This document shows positions 23,491-36,216 of a stretch of DNA of 64,000 nt, one piece after another (position 1 is the stretch's first letter; the number at the start of each line of letters is the position of its first letter). The DNA lies in contig NC_081807.1 of the NCBI RefSeq assembly GCF_030704535.1, positions 8,396,001 to 8,460,000 on the forward strand. The letters are read 5' to 3'. Under the pieces are notes generated by a model. It saw nothing but the letters and a program-made list of their open reading frames with translations, ran no database searches and was not told the DNA's origin. Both the position numbers and the translations under genes were made by a program. Source of the stretch: Vitis vinifera. Its lineage: Eukaryota; Streptophyta; Magnoliopsida; Vitales; Vitaceae.

Positions 23491-26400
23491 ATGCATATTG
23501 TTGAATTTTGCTATTTTCCAGCTACTAACAATCCTGGTATTACTCTGCAATTGTCTACCATCAAACATCTTATTGGAAATAATTTTGAAGAATGGTTTGA
23601 GTCTTTCAATGTGCATATGACTCTGCACAATCTGAACTTGGCTTTGAGGGTTGATGAGCCAAGTAAGCCCACTGATGTGAGCTCTGCAGATGAAATATCA
23701 TTTTATGAAAGATGGGAGCACTCAAATAGGAGTTGTTTGATGGTGATGAAATACACTATGGATAAATCTATCAAAGAATGCGTGCCAAAGACGGAAATGA
23801 CCAAAGACTTCTTGGAATATGTGAAGGCCAATTATACCAAGATTGATAAGGCAGAAATGGCAACTTATTTGAAGCTTCTCACAACCACTGTGTATGATGG
23901 AGTAGGTGGGGTTAGAGATCACATCATCAAGTTAAAGCACTACTTCAACAAGGCAAATAAGATGAAAGTGGAGTTGGGTGAAAAATTCTTGAAATGGTTG
24001 ATACTTGAGTATCTTCCTATTTTCTTTTATGTAGTGAAGTTGACTTATAATGCCTTGAAGGAAGAATGGACTCTAGAGGAGTTGATGTCCATTGTGGTGC
24101 AACATGAAGTCTCACTGAAAAAAAATGAGACTCACTCTCTTGCTCTTGTTACTGACCAAGTCAGTAATATGAAGAAAAAACCTCCACACAAGAATTTTGG
24201 AGGCTTTAAGCAATTCAAGAGGAAAGGGAATTCAAATCAAGGAACCTCCAATGCATTTGCTTCTTCTAATGCTGCAAAAAGTGAGAAATTCAAGGGGAAG
24301 TGCAACTTTTGCCACAAGATTGGCCACAAGCAGGCTGATTGCTTCAAGTTTAAAAATTGGCTAGAGAAGAAAAAGGAAAGTGAAATTGTGGTTGTGGTTA
24401 ATTTGAATGCAAACATGATTGAGACTAATATTATTGATATTCATGCCAATTCTTGGTGGTTAGATACCGGTGCCACTATTCATGTCACTAATTCTTTGCA
24501 GGAGATGACAAACAAAAGGAGGTCGTCAAAGCATGAAGAATGTGTGTATATGGGTGATGGAAGCAAAGTGAAAGTGGAATTTTTTGGCATAATAAAGCTA
24601 AAATTGATCATAGAAAGTTTTTTGTTGTTACACAATGTGGCTTTCATACCCTCACTTAGAAGGAATCTGATTTCTGTATCTATTTTGGATAGACAAGGTT
24701 ACACTTTCCACTTTGGAGGAGGAAAAGTGGATATATTTAGCAACTCAGTTCTAATTGGCAATGCTATTTTATTTGGCAATCTTTATAGTCTCAGTTTGCA
24801 TCATGGTTCTTTATGTGATTCATCTTCTGTTAATTCTGTTGTTGGTTGCAAGCGTGCTAGAATGAATCTGAGTTCTTCCATGTTGTGGCACAAACGCCTA
24901 GGTCATATTTCTAGGCAAAGATTAGAGAGATTGGTTAAAGATGGTGTGCTTTCTAATCTTGATTTCTCATACTTCGAGACTTGTGTTGTTTGCTTAAAGA
25001 GGAATATGACAGCTAAGACCAAAGAGGAGAAGATTGATAGGTGTGGAAGTACTTTAGACTTGATTCACACAAATATATGTGGTCCTTTGACACCAACTGC
25101 TTTAGGGAGTTATAAATATTTCATCACTTTTATTTATGATTTCTCTAGATATGGTTATGTTGAACTAATCCATGAGAAATCTGACTCCCTAAATGTGTTT
25201 AAAGCCTTTAAGGCTAAGGTGGAGTTGTAGTTGGGAAAACCCATTAAAGTTGTGAAGTCTGATAGAGGTGGTGAGTATTATGGGAGATATGATGAGACTA
25301 GACGGAATCCTGGACCATTTGCTAAGTTTCTGTTGGAATGCAGCATTGATGCTAGATATACAAGTCAGGCACTCCTCAACAGAATGGGGTTGCAGAAATG
25401 AGCAATTGCACATTGTTGGATATGGTGAGGTGCATGTTGTCTAATTACTCTTTACCAGAATTTCTGTGGGGTGAAGCCTTAAGGATTACGACATATATTT
25501 TGAATCAAGTGCCCAGTAAGTCTATGCCTAAGACACCTTCTGAGCTATGGTCAGGGAAAAAACCGAGTCTTCCTCATTTCCACGTTTGGGAATGTAAGGC
25601 TGAGGTTAGGCCATATAATCCACAGTCAAAGAAATTTGATCCTAAAACCATTAGTGGTTTCTTTGTTGGCTATTGCATTGGATCAAGGGGTTCCGGATTT
25701 TATTATCTATCTCATACCACCAAGATCATTGAGTCAGACAAAGTTGTATACTTTGAAGATGAAGTTAATGTTGATCCTAAATTTGTGCCTCGTGAGATAC
25801 CTTTTTGGAGAAGAGCATGTTGTGATTTCTTTTCCTACATCTCATGTTCCAAATTTGGATGTTCCTATTGTCCAACAGCCAGCCACTAATCAAGGAGAGC
25901 ATGGCGATAAAGTGGAATCTGGTATTCCTGTTTATGATACTGTTGTTGATGGGGTTCCTTTGAGAAGATCACAGAGGGTTCGTAGGTCGACTATTTCAGA
26001 TGATTACATGATTTATTTGCAAGAGTATGAGTATGATGGTTATAATGCTTCTGATCCAATCACTTATCAAGAAGCAATTCATTGTCCTCAATTCACTTCT
26101 TGGAAATAAGCCATAGATGATGAAATGAATTCTATGTATATGAATGGTGTTTGGGACTTGGTTGAATTGCCACATGGTTGTAAACCAGTTGGGTGTAAGT
26201 GGGTTTTTAAGACCAAACGTGATTCTAGCGAGCAAATAGAGAGATATAAAGCTAGACTTGTGGTTAAAGGTTATAGTAAAAAAGAAGGAATTGATTTCAA
26301 AGAAACTTTCTCACCTGTGTCGACCAAGGACTCTTTTAGAGTGATTATGGCCATAGTAGCTCGTTTTGATTTGGAGCTACATTAAATGGATGTCAAGACA

Positions 26401-27617
26401 ACTTTCTTGAATGGTGATTTGGATGAGGACGTGTATATGGAGCAACCTACTGGTTTTGCAGAAGTTGGAAATGAAGATTTAGTTTGCAAGCTCAATAAGT
26501 CAATTTATGGTCTTAAACAGGCTTCGAGGCAATGGTATTTGAAGTTTGATAGGATTATCACCCAAAATGGTTTTAAAGAGAATACAGTTGACAAATGCAT
26601 ATATTTGAGGGTCAGTGGGAGTAGTTACATATTTCTTGTTTTATATGTTGATGATATACTACTCGCATCAAATGATTCTGACTTGTTGATTGAGACAAAG
26701 CACATGTTGTCAACCCATTTTGACATGAAGGATCTTGGTGAGGCTTCTTATATTTTGGGCATAAAGATTCTTCGTGATAGGGCTAATGGAGTGCTTAAAT
26801 TGTCTCAAAGAGCCTATATTGAGAAGATATTGAAGATGTTCAATATGCATAATTGTAAATCTACTAAAGCGCCAATTGTGAAGGGTGATAAGTTTTCAAA
26901 GGCTTAGTGTCCTCAAAATGATGATGAGAGAGAGGAAATGAGAACCATTCCTTATTCATTTGTGGTTGGCAGCCTTATGTATGCTCAAGTATGTACATGC
27001 CCTAATATTGTTTTTGTTATGGGCATGTTGGGAAGGTACTTGAGCAATCCTAGGAGTCAACATTGGAAAGCCGCTAAGAAGGTCCTTAGGTATTTGCAAG
27101 GAACTAAGGACTTAATGTTGACATATCGGCGCACCAGCTTACTTGATGTAGTTGGGTTTTGTGATGCTGATTTTGCTAGCTGCATAGATGATAAGAAATC
27201 CACTATGGGCTATATTTTTATGATGGCAGGAGGACTTGTATCTTGGAAAAGTGTCAAGCAGACACTTACAGCATCCTCAACTAGGCAGAGTATGTGGCAT
27301 GTTATGAGGCTTGTTGTCATGCTATGTGGATATGGAATTTTATTTCAACTTTAGGAGTTGTTGACTCCATTTCTAGACCGCTGAAATTATTTTGTGATAA
27401 TTCTGCAGCTGTTGCTTTCTCTAAAAACACTAGGAGCATTTCTCGCTCCAAACATATTGATGTAAAGTTCTATTTTGTTAAGGAGAAAGTGATAGAGTCT
27501 TTTATTGATATTGAACACATGTCCACAAAAAGTATGTTGGCGGATCCATTAACAAAAGGCTTACCCATAATTGTGTTTCAGGAACATGTATCTCAAATGG
27601 GGTTGTTGGAAGCCTAG
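23491..27617 (+). pseudogene. gag-pol of the copia element, seven disabling lesions
   Basis: Domains in order: UBN2-type gag (about residues 25-210); CCHC zinc knuckle C-X2-C-X4-H-X4-C at 24301-24342; aspartic protease DTGA around 24463; GAG-pre-integrase WHKRLGH; integrase core from about 25060; RT with YVDD at 26644-26655; RNase H with CDAD at 27160-27171 and CDNSAA near 27391. Stops: TAG 25228, TAA 26107, TAA 26383 and TAG 26905, all at positions where family members carry Gln. Frameshifts: about 25362 (one base lost before the integrase Glu region), 25802-25806 (one extra T), and about 27288 (small deletion removing the RNase H MEAE segment). The first integrase catalytic Asp is Asn (25072-25074). 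It cannot make a full polyprotein. Confidence 0.9.
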
Positions 27618-27815
27618 GTTGTATTAAGTTAGCGGGAGCCAGTTTTGGTATTGTAATATTATGTTATTATTGGAAGGATTGTTATTATTGTATATTTCCC
27701 TATGAATCAAGCAATGAAGCATATATGATTGCTTTTGATTATTTGTTTTTGATGAGATTCTATGGGACATTGATTTATGATTATGTATATGTTGTGATGT
27801 TTGATTATGTAGTCC

Positions 27816-27826
27816 AAGTGGGAGAA
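27816..27826 (+). other. Polypurine tract
   Basis: AAGTGGGAGAA immediately before the 3' LTR is the usual plus-strand priming site of copia elements. Confidence 0.85.
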
Positions 27827-27827
27827 T

Positions 27828-28016
27828 TGTTGGAATTTTTATGTGTGGACTTACATAATCAATTTGATAATATCATAAATCAGTGTTAATTTAATTTTTT
27901 GCATTGTGGTCCATAATGAGACTGGACACATATTGTTGCTTGATTTTTTATGGGCTCACCCTAATTCACTTTATTGGCCCATTAAGTCAAGTGATCCAAA
28001 TAATGTGTGTAATGTG

Positions 28017-28071
<55 letters not shown>

Positions 28072-28372
28072 TTTATTTACATATATATATATAGAAAGAG
28101 ATATATGTGCATTTGGAAGGTGTCTCCTTTCTTCTTCTTGGAGAGCACGCACTGCAGGCACACACACACTTGGACTGAAGCTTTGGGAGAAAAGGGAAGA
28201 GCTCATTGAACCCTAATTCTCATACCATCACCAACCTGGAGCAGCTTCTTGGATACCAGTGGAGGAAGAAATGGTTTTCCATGGCATAAACCAAGGTAAC
28301 CGATTCATTTTTTGCCGTTCAATCCATGCTTAAATGTTTATATGTGATCCTATGCTATTTCAATTCTCTTCA
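27828..28372 (+). repeat. 3' LTR of the copia element, with expanded TA microsatellite
   Basis: 545 bp. It matches the 5' LTR from end to end except for an (AT)n tract of about 50 bp at 28019-28068 plus a second short TA run near 28080-28093, and a shorter CA run. Confidence 0.9.
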
Positions 28373-29451
28373 TTTACATCTCATTGATTTTTATACTATT
28401 AATTTTTTAATTATATTTATATTGGTTTTTTATAAACCAAATAAAGTCTTTATGGACATATGATTATACTTTTGATATTTTTTTTCAATCATTAACAGTT
28501 TGATAATCTAACTATTCAATTGGATAGAGGAATTATAATGTTGTCCTCTTAAAATATTAGAAACTTGTTAATTTCCTATTATTGCTTCATATTTCTTCTT
28601 TTTGCCTTATATGGTTTATATTATTTGATTGTTTATTTAATTCATTGCCAACAAATTTCTCCATATATTGATAGGCAATCCATGTGAAGTTATTGATAAA
28701 ATTTAAAATGACAATAAACTTATTTATTTGCATAGAATTTGATCAAATTTGATCAATTTTTTCAATTCTTTCATCTTATTTGTTATAAAGACATTAACAT
28801 ATGATCAAATATTTAAACTTCAAACCAATGAATTAACATCATTCATACACATCACCTATGTGTAGATCACATGCGACAAATTACTAGTGATTAAAAAAGA
28901 GTGGAAAAAAATTTTGTTCTTTAAGAAAATTCATGAAAAAATTTTAGATTTTATAATTAAATTTTCTCAAGAAAACTTCAAAAATGATTAACATAGGTTT
29001 AACGAATATTTTTAAAAACGGTTTTCTATTTCTAAAATAAAAAAAATAAAAAAAAACAAAAAAAGAACATATGGGGCTTATTTTAAACTTCAAACAATTT
29101 TTAGAAATTTATTAGGAAAATAAAATGAATTTTTTAGAACAAATTTCATATGTTTTCACTTGCCTTTGTAGACCATTTTGGGAATTAAGAAGTATATATA
29201 TACTTCTTTTAAAAACTTAAGAAAAAATTTAAAAATAAAATAAAATAGTTGAGATTTAGTTTAAAGAGAAAAAAAAATTGATATTTTGTTTGAAAAATAT
29301 GATTAAAAATGTTGAAAAGAGTGGAAAAAATTATAGTAGAATTTTCTTGTTTGAAAAGTGGGTTGAAATTTCAAATTTGTGTTAAAAATGATGCTGAAAT
29401 AGGTTTTTTCTAAGAGAAAGTAGGTGACAGGAGTAAATTTGGGATTTAAGG
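28373..29451. other. AT-rich intergenic DNA upstream of the next gene
   Basis: Long A/T-rich stretches, no gene. The promoter of the gene starting at 29567 must lie toward the right end; no convincing TATA box was picked out. Confidence 0.5.
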
Positions 29452-29604
29452 ATGATTATGGCGTCTTCCTCTTCCATCACACCGCTCCACGTTACGCGGC
29501 CTCTTCTATTCCCTCCACTCGGCGATTCGGTCCCCAACTCGGCTGACACTCAATCCACTCTCTACTATGGCTTCTTCATCATTTGCTCTTTCTCGTCCTC
29601 CTAA
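29452..29604 (+). other. Candidate upstream ORF (50 codons) overlapping the next start codon
   Basis: ATG at 29452, with an in-frame ATG at 29458, opens a frame that ends at TAA 29602-29604. It overlaps the main CDS start (29567) by 38 nt in another frame. The predicted peptide is Ser-rich at its start, like a transit peptide. Whether it is in the mRNA depends on the transcription start, which the sequence does not show. Confidence 0.4.
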
Positions 29605-32600
29605 TCCTCCTCCTCTCTCTCCTGAACTCCACACTGCCCGTCCTCATCTGAACCTCATCTTCCGTTTCCACTCCTTCTCGAACCTTCCTCGTCTTCGATC
29701 TTCCCGAAGAATCTCACATTTTTCTCAGGTACTTTCCTTTTCCTTATCTGTATGCGTTTTCAAATGAAATTCATGATTAGGTTTTGGATTTTGATTCAGG
29801 AGGGTGATCATTTGGTGGATGATCCTCGAAATTGGACTCGTAATCGCAGCGTTGTTGCTGGAGAGTATGGGGATGACGAGGACGAGGACGATGAAGATGA
29901 TGAGGAGGAGGAGGATCGGAGTTTGGATCTTTTGGTTAGGTTTGTTCAGAATGTGTTCAAGAAGATCTCTAAGAGGACCAGGAAGGCCGTACGGTCTGTT
30001 CTTCCCGTTCCAATCTCTACCAAATTGGTTCGTTCCAGTAATTCTTCGCTTTGTGATTTGTTGAAGACGAGCGTTAAACTTAAACTGACGGATTTTTAGT
30101 AAATATTGCTAAGTGATGAGAACTAGGGAATCGGGGATTAGCGATTGTATTGAAGGTTTACAATTTGAACTCAAGAAAAAAACTTCACCTTGTAGCAAGC
30201 TTGATATGTAGAAATTGGTCTTATGGAATTTGTGGATTGAAATTAAAATTTCATGCTTGAACTTGTAAGATTTTCGAAGTTGGATTAATGTTTGATCTCA
30301 AAAAAATCTCAGTTTGCAGAGATATAATACTTGAACTCGAAAATCTTTTCAGCTCCCATAGGGTGGATACTTGAACTCAAAAGATTTTTCAAGTTGGTTT
30401 CATACTTGAATTTGGAAATGTTTCAAATTTTGGTTCAAGTTTTCAGCCTGTCAGCATTGTGATTTTTGGTTCAAATTCTGCAAGCAGCTTTTATTTTCAG
30501 TTTCTTTTAATGTCTCTCCACTGTGATAAACAGTCATTTTTGTCTGCAATACGCATTAGTGACATTCTGGGGATGAAACATTTTATGAAATACAAAATTC
30601 TATCCTAAATTCCTTAGATCTAGCCAAAGAGGATTTTACAGTGACTTCTTTTCATTTTTATTATTCTAGGTAGGCAAGGTACATAGGAATTTCATTTTTT
30701 TTCATTATTAGATATGTATTGGTCAGTTGGTCGTATCTCAATTTAAAGATCTTTGATATTTAGATTTAGACATTGTAGCTTTTCAATATATGTAAATTTA
30801 GACATTTGCATCATCTTTCTCGTTAGGAAATGACCTCTGAAAATGGGGTAGGTCAATAAGAAAGTTAAATGAATTTAAACCCTGGGGTGGGGGGGGGGGG
30901 GGGGGGGGAGAGGAGCGCAGGGCTTGGTTCATTGGGTTAGGAAGTAAGGTGGAGTGGGGTTAGTCTGGGTCTAGGATTGAATATGTTGGAAGGGTTTGAA
31001 TGTTAGGGAACTTTGGAGAATATAATCACTTTTTTGCATTGTCTCTTCATCTCTTCACATTCAATATAATACATCTATTTATAGGCCTCTTAATGGAGTT
31101 CCGGCAAATACAAATTACAATCACTTCTTGGGTCATGAATATATCAAACCTCTTGTCCAAGATAAGCCCTGTTATATTATGTTATTTCTACTGAACAATA
31201 TCTTTGACCATCTTATTTATCTGTTCTTTGATCAACATAGGTGGGGTTTTCTGTTGATGGGGTCCTAATGCTGACATTTTTATGGGTTTTGAAGGCATTC
31301 CTTGAGGTAATATGTTGTTTTCTTTAAATGCACGCATATAGAATTCATTGGATCTATAGTCAGAATATCAGTTTTAATATCATTTCTATGTGAATTGAGA
31401 TACATTGCTCTTTTCTGGCTCTGTCCTTGGCCCTTGGTCATATTAATTGTTTGTGGCAGCCCTACTCTTAGTTTATACCTAAATAATTTCCATTTGCCAT
31501 TGTTAATGCTTTCACTGGGAGCTCAAAAACCTCACCAGTCCTGGAACAATTGATTAGACCGGCTCCCTCTGTTATATTAGATTTGGGGCTATTAGGTGCC
31601 AAGCTACTTGCAAACATCTATATTCAGTACTTTGAATTCACAAGCAGTCTCTACTTTTTTTTGAACTATTATGTTTGCCCTTTTTACCTTTTCCAATAAC
31701 TAAACTAATTCATGTGGGGAGATAGCAGTCGGTACTTTCTCAAGTTTCACTTTGATGAGCTTACAAGTGATGGTGTTGAAAATTTTTCTGCAAGGTTTGG
31801 GATCTCATGACCCCTATAGTGTTTTCCTTTCTTGGTGGTTTGCTTTCTTAAATATTTAACATTGAATGTGCAGAGTGTGAGTTTCTCTCTTTTGACATCC
31901 AGATACCATTGCCTCAAATGCAACCAAGCCACTTTCTAGGTGTGATGTTAGAGTTGGAAGTAAGGTCATTAGGGGTCTTTGATAGGTTTCCACATGCAAT
32001 TGTTTGGTGTTATTAGAAGAAAAGGTAATGGGAAAATTTGAGAAGATAGAAATGATGATGACAAAGTCAAGCTGTAGAGAGTCCTTCATCTGGGGCTTTT
32101 GGAGTCAGGACCTCTTTTATAGATTTTGAAGATACCTCTTGGTTGTGTTTTTTGTTTTTTCCAAGTATCCTTACACGTAGATTAGCTTTTCTTTATCCTC
32201 TTTTTTCGTTGTGTTTCATTCATTGAGAAAGTAATCCAATAAAAGTTCCAAAGAGAAAATGGTGTGCAATCCTACTAAACATGGAGTATACATGACCAAG
32301 TTTGAGAAAGGAAAACATTCTATAATCAAACCCCCATGTTACAAGTACCAAGCCTTTAGTCCAACGATATAAAGAACTTAAAACATTGTGTTTTAACTTG
32401 GTAATATGAGCTCTAGTTCTTAAAAAGTTCTTTGATTTCTATATACCCATAAATTCCTCATCACACCAAGTTGGGCAACTTTTCACACTATAATTCCTCT
32501 TCTCACTAAGCTTCCTTGCCATCCTTCCAGTAGCTCCTGAATCAAGTTTAACATCATTTCCAATCTTGTACCTTTTCCAATTTCAAAGCTATCTCAGTGA

Positions 32601-34333
32601 CTTTTTTTGGTTCAAGTCCAGTACAAAAAATGGAATAGTTCTATGCCTAGTGTAATTGCATCATGATTACTAACTGGAGCCTTTTCAAGGTAATAATTTC
32701 CCTGTGCCTCCATTCCACTTCCAGTCTGCCTAACGGTGGGCTTAAAATATAAATGAGAAGTAAAGAATGTTAGAATGCAACTAAAAGATTTTGTGTTACT
32801 ACTGAGCTCTCTAGTTAGGGACTGCTCGTCTTATTCTTCAGCTCTTCTTATTCTTCTTTGTGTTACTTATGAGCTCTCAAGTTAGGGACAGCAAGGCATT
32901 TTACTATTATTTTTAGTTCTGTTCTTCTTCTTGTTGAAAGGCATTTTACTATTATTTCTAGTGCAGATTTTTGCTTATGCAGTGGATAATGTTAGTAAGC
33001 AGCATTGGTTTTTGTATTCACCCTCAAGAATGGATCTAATTGCATATAATTCATAGTGTCTTGGTCAAATATTTACCCAGACCTGTTACAGAAAATTAGG
33101 TTAAGTGCCCCCCATTACTCAGGATTTAGATCATTCTTTTTCATCAGTCAGAAAAATGAATTTTCAAACCGTTCAAATGAGGCTTAAGGAGATAGCTTAC
33201 CTTAATAGATGAGGTGGCAAGAGTGGCTGGAGTGAGGGGAGAGTATATCAAACTGAGAGAGGGGGAATGGATTGAGAGGCAATGAGAACCAGGGCTAGGA
33301 GAACTTGGCCCAAGGTGATGCCATTTGGGCTCTATATGTAGAGATATAATTGGTGAGAATTGGCAGGGCTGCATGGACAGATCTCATAGCAGCCCCTGCA
33401 GATTTGATGAATGTGGAACTGAGAGCTTCGGGCTCCACTTGATATATCATATCCAAATGTGCATTTACAGTATGTTTGATGCTGAGGCTGACTCTTGTCC
33501 TTGGGAGAGCGTCAAGCTGGTCTCACCCTTGGAACAGTTGAGTGTCCTCTCTCCGAGAGGTTGAGGCAAACAAAGAAATATAGAGGGATGATGCCTCATT
33601 GTTCTTCTCTCTTAACTGCTAAACCAGTATCTTAAAATCATTTCAGAGCTAACAACGAAGTGAAATGCTTCAGTGCCAAGTTGTCATGTGCTTTTAAAAT
33701 AGGCCAGTGTCAAGAGAGTAGGAGGTGAGCATTTCAAGATTATTGGTTCCTAGCTGATTTCTCAAATTTGAAAGCGGTACTAATTGCCATTTGTCAAGTT
33801 TTGAGGGGGGGCATGAGCAAAGTGTCAAACAGTAGTGACTAATTTTTGCTGATAATGGATGATACCAGATCAGCCCTTTCAGAGCTTATGAATCAAGTAA
33901 TGTACATAGTTTCTATGTGATATGACCGGCAATTATTTATGCAGGACTATTGACACCCACACTGTAGAAACTTGCATAAGAAAATCCAACAGGAAGTTCT
34001 CATGTGAATTAAAGCTGCATTTTTGTCTTCAGAAGTGAATGGAAATATTTTGTAATGTTATTTAAATTAATTACAAATTTCTTCACCTTCAAAATTTAGA
34101 TTAGTACCCAATGGTCTTTTTATATTTGTAATCAATTTCATCATCTCATTTTCTCTATTCCTTTCTATCATATTCAGGTGATATGCACTCTGGGAAGTGT
34201 CGTATTTGTAAGCATCTTAGTCATCCGTGGAATATGGACTGGGGTATCCTATGTACAAGAAAACCGTAATCACACTGGGAATGAACTTGGTGATGACCAC
34301 CGGGCATGGACTGGCACACAGCCTACAACTTGA
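29567..34333 (+). CDS. Small membrane protein with plastid-type N-terminus, possibly SHORT HYPOCOTYL IN WHITE LIGHT 1-like
   Basis: Exons 29567-29728, 29800-30027, 31241-31306 and 34178-34333 join in phase 0 with GT..AG introns (71, 1,213 and 2,871 bp) to give 203 aa. Residues 1-54 are rich in Ser, Pro and Arg without acidic clusters, as in a chloroplast transit peptide. Residues about 79-93 form an Asp/Glu run. A basic amphipathic stretch (FKKISKRTRKAVRS) follows, then two hydrophobic helices: one from exon 3 (GVLMLTFLWVLKAFL) and one from exon 4 (TLGSVVFVSILVIRGIW). The tail is hydrophilic. From memory the C-terminal half resembles Arabidopsis SHW1, a seedling light-response protein; that name is tentative. 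Exon 2 reads into a stop if intron 2 is retained. Introns 2 and 3 hold most of the locus and no recognised element except a 20-G run at 30889-30908. Confidence 0.8.
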
Positions 34334-35663
34334 TTTGCCCACCACCCAATAAACACAAAAGTTTCCAAGGATGAGAGGAAGAAGAAGATTTCCTGCATGC
34401 TTAAAGAAAACAAGCCAAGAAATTCATGGATATTGGAAGGATGCCGCCAAATCTGCAGTGGCCTTTGGGACTTGACCAGTTTTTCTTCCATTGTGAGTGA
34501 TAACAAGTGTGGCATCCACACCTTCCTATCCAAACTGGCTCTTTTAATTCTGATATTTGTACAGCTCTTAATCATAAAAATGCAAGGAGAAGCTGATGTT
34601 GTCATCTGGATATGACAAAGCCATTCCTCCATATCTCGACCCGTCTGTATTATGGCGGTCTAGTTTGGGATAGGTTCTTGTTTTTTGTTTTTGTTTGAAA
34701 GCGGAAGATTATTGCTTGTTTCTAAGGGGCATTGGATTTATGGAGGAACTGCATTTTGACTTCAACTCACGTTAAAAGCTGAAATCAAAAATGATTTTGA
34801 AAGGGTAATTGTGAATAGTGAAAAAGTTCTATGAAATATGAAGTCTCTGTTTAATAACTGTTTTCGAAAACAGTTTCAAAAACCAGTTTTTAAAAATTAT
34901 TTTATGATGTTTTATACCATAAAAGTCTACTTGAAAAATCTAAAATATTTTGAACATGTTTTTAATATTTTTAATTATGTTTTAAAAATAATTTTTATGT
35001 TTATAATTTTATTTTTAATCATTTTATGTGTTTGTATAATTATTTTTTTAAATAACTCTTAAAAAAACAAATAAAAATAATAGAAAATAATTAAAAAATA
35101 TTTTTGAAAATGTTATGTTTTTTTATTTTGAAAATAAAAAATAAAAAATAGTTTTTAGTTAAGATTTTTTTATTTTGAAAAACAAAAAAAAATATTTTCA
35201 AAAGGGCTATCAAATCAGCCTTAATTTTCTTTTATTTTATGGACATGACAAAGTAGGTATAATATAAAATCATGATGACAAGAAGTTGAGTTCGTGTGCT
35301 CCTTCAAGTTAACACATCCCTTATTTTTAGGGGACAAACTACCTACTTCTAGGCGAGACCTTCATATATGGTGGAATTACTCTCCACCGAGTCGCTTCAA
35401 GTTTCTCGTGGAGTTGGCTTAGTAACTACACTTGTATTTACTTTCCAACCTCTAAATTTATTCAAAGGTTGTTTTTATAGTAGACCTACAAGTTTAGAAA
35501 TTTATTAAAAGTGGATTAAACACTTGCAATAGATTGTTGGAAGATGGATTATTGGAAATGTAAATTCGATTTTAGTTAAATTCTATATGTAAATAGGTGA
35601 TAATTTTTATTGTATAAATGCATTCTTTTATTCATATAGGAGTCATCTTTATGATTACATTTA
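34334..35663. other. 3' flank and AT-rich intergenic DNA
   Basis: The first few hundred bases probably include the 3' UTR of the preceding gene. The rest (about 34800-35660) is AT-rich with no gene recognised. Confidence 0.5.
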
Positions 35664-35990
35664 GGCTATGTTTGGTTCCCGGAAAATTTGAGGGAAAATG
35701 CGAGGGAAAGAAAATACAAAGGAAAAGTAGAAGGAAAGAAAAAGTAAAGGAAAATAAAAAAATAGATTAAAAGTTGATAAATTATTTTTTTTGTTACTTC
35801 AAACTCATTTTATTTATTTTAACTCATCAATATAAAGATTAAATAATTTATAAATACATAAATTTTTAATTAGTTTTAATCATATTTGATTTTCTTTGAT
35901 ATTTTTCATAGGACAACCAAACATGAGAAAATCATTTTCCTTAGTATTTTTTTTTCTTTCCTTTGTACTTTCCGGGAACCAAACATAGCC
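35664..35990. mobile_element. MITE copy 1 (327 bp), GGCTATGTTTGG family
   Basis: Terminal inverted repeats GGCTATGTTTGGTTCCCGG and its complement bound the element, flanked by TTA at 35661-35663 and 35991-35993. A 3-bp TTA/TAA duplication points to a PIF/Harbinger-derived (Tourist-like) MITE. The interior is AT-rich with no ORF. Confidence 0.85.
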
Positions 35991-36216
35991 TTAAGTACTA
36001 ATACTTTCATGTGAATTAATTTATTTGATCGTTGCATATTTTTTAATAAAAAAATTAGCATAAAGAAAATGGATCGAAGGATTAAAAAAAAAAATATGGA
36101 TTTAGATCTCCTACATAAATGAATTAGTGGTATTTGCTAGCAACAACATAATGAAGGTAGTTTATCAATATATATTGATCTTAAATTTGATTCAAATCCA
36201 ATATAGCATTTATGAA

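Larger units (their letters stand above)
21911..28372 (+). mobile_element. Nearly complete Ty1/copia LTR retrotransposon (6.46 kb), inactive
   Basis: Two LTRs (21911-22397 and 27828-28372), a primer binding site, a polypurine tract and a gag-pol region in the order gag, protease, integrase, RT, RNase H identify a Ty1/copia element. The flanking pentamers are TTTAT (21906-21910) and TTTAC (28373-28377), a 5-bp target duplication with one transition. About 26 substitutions over about 470 aligned LTR positions (hand count) suggest roughly 5-6 percent divergence, that is, an insertion some 2 million years old at commonly used plant rates. The coding region is disabled. Confidence 0.92.

Noticed and set aside
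27904..28209. 101-codon ORF in the 3' LTR
   Set aside because: It consists largely of the TA microsatellite read as Tyr-Ile and is absent from the 5' LTR.
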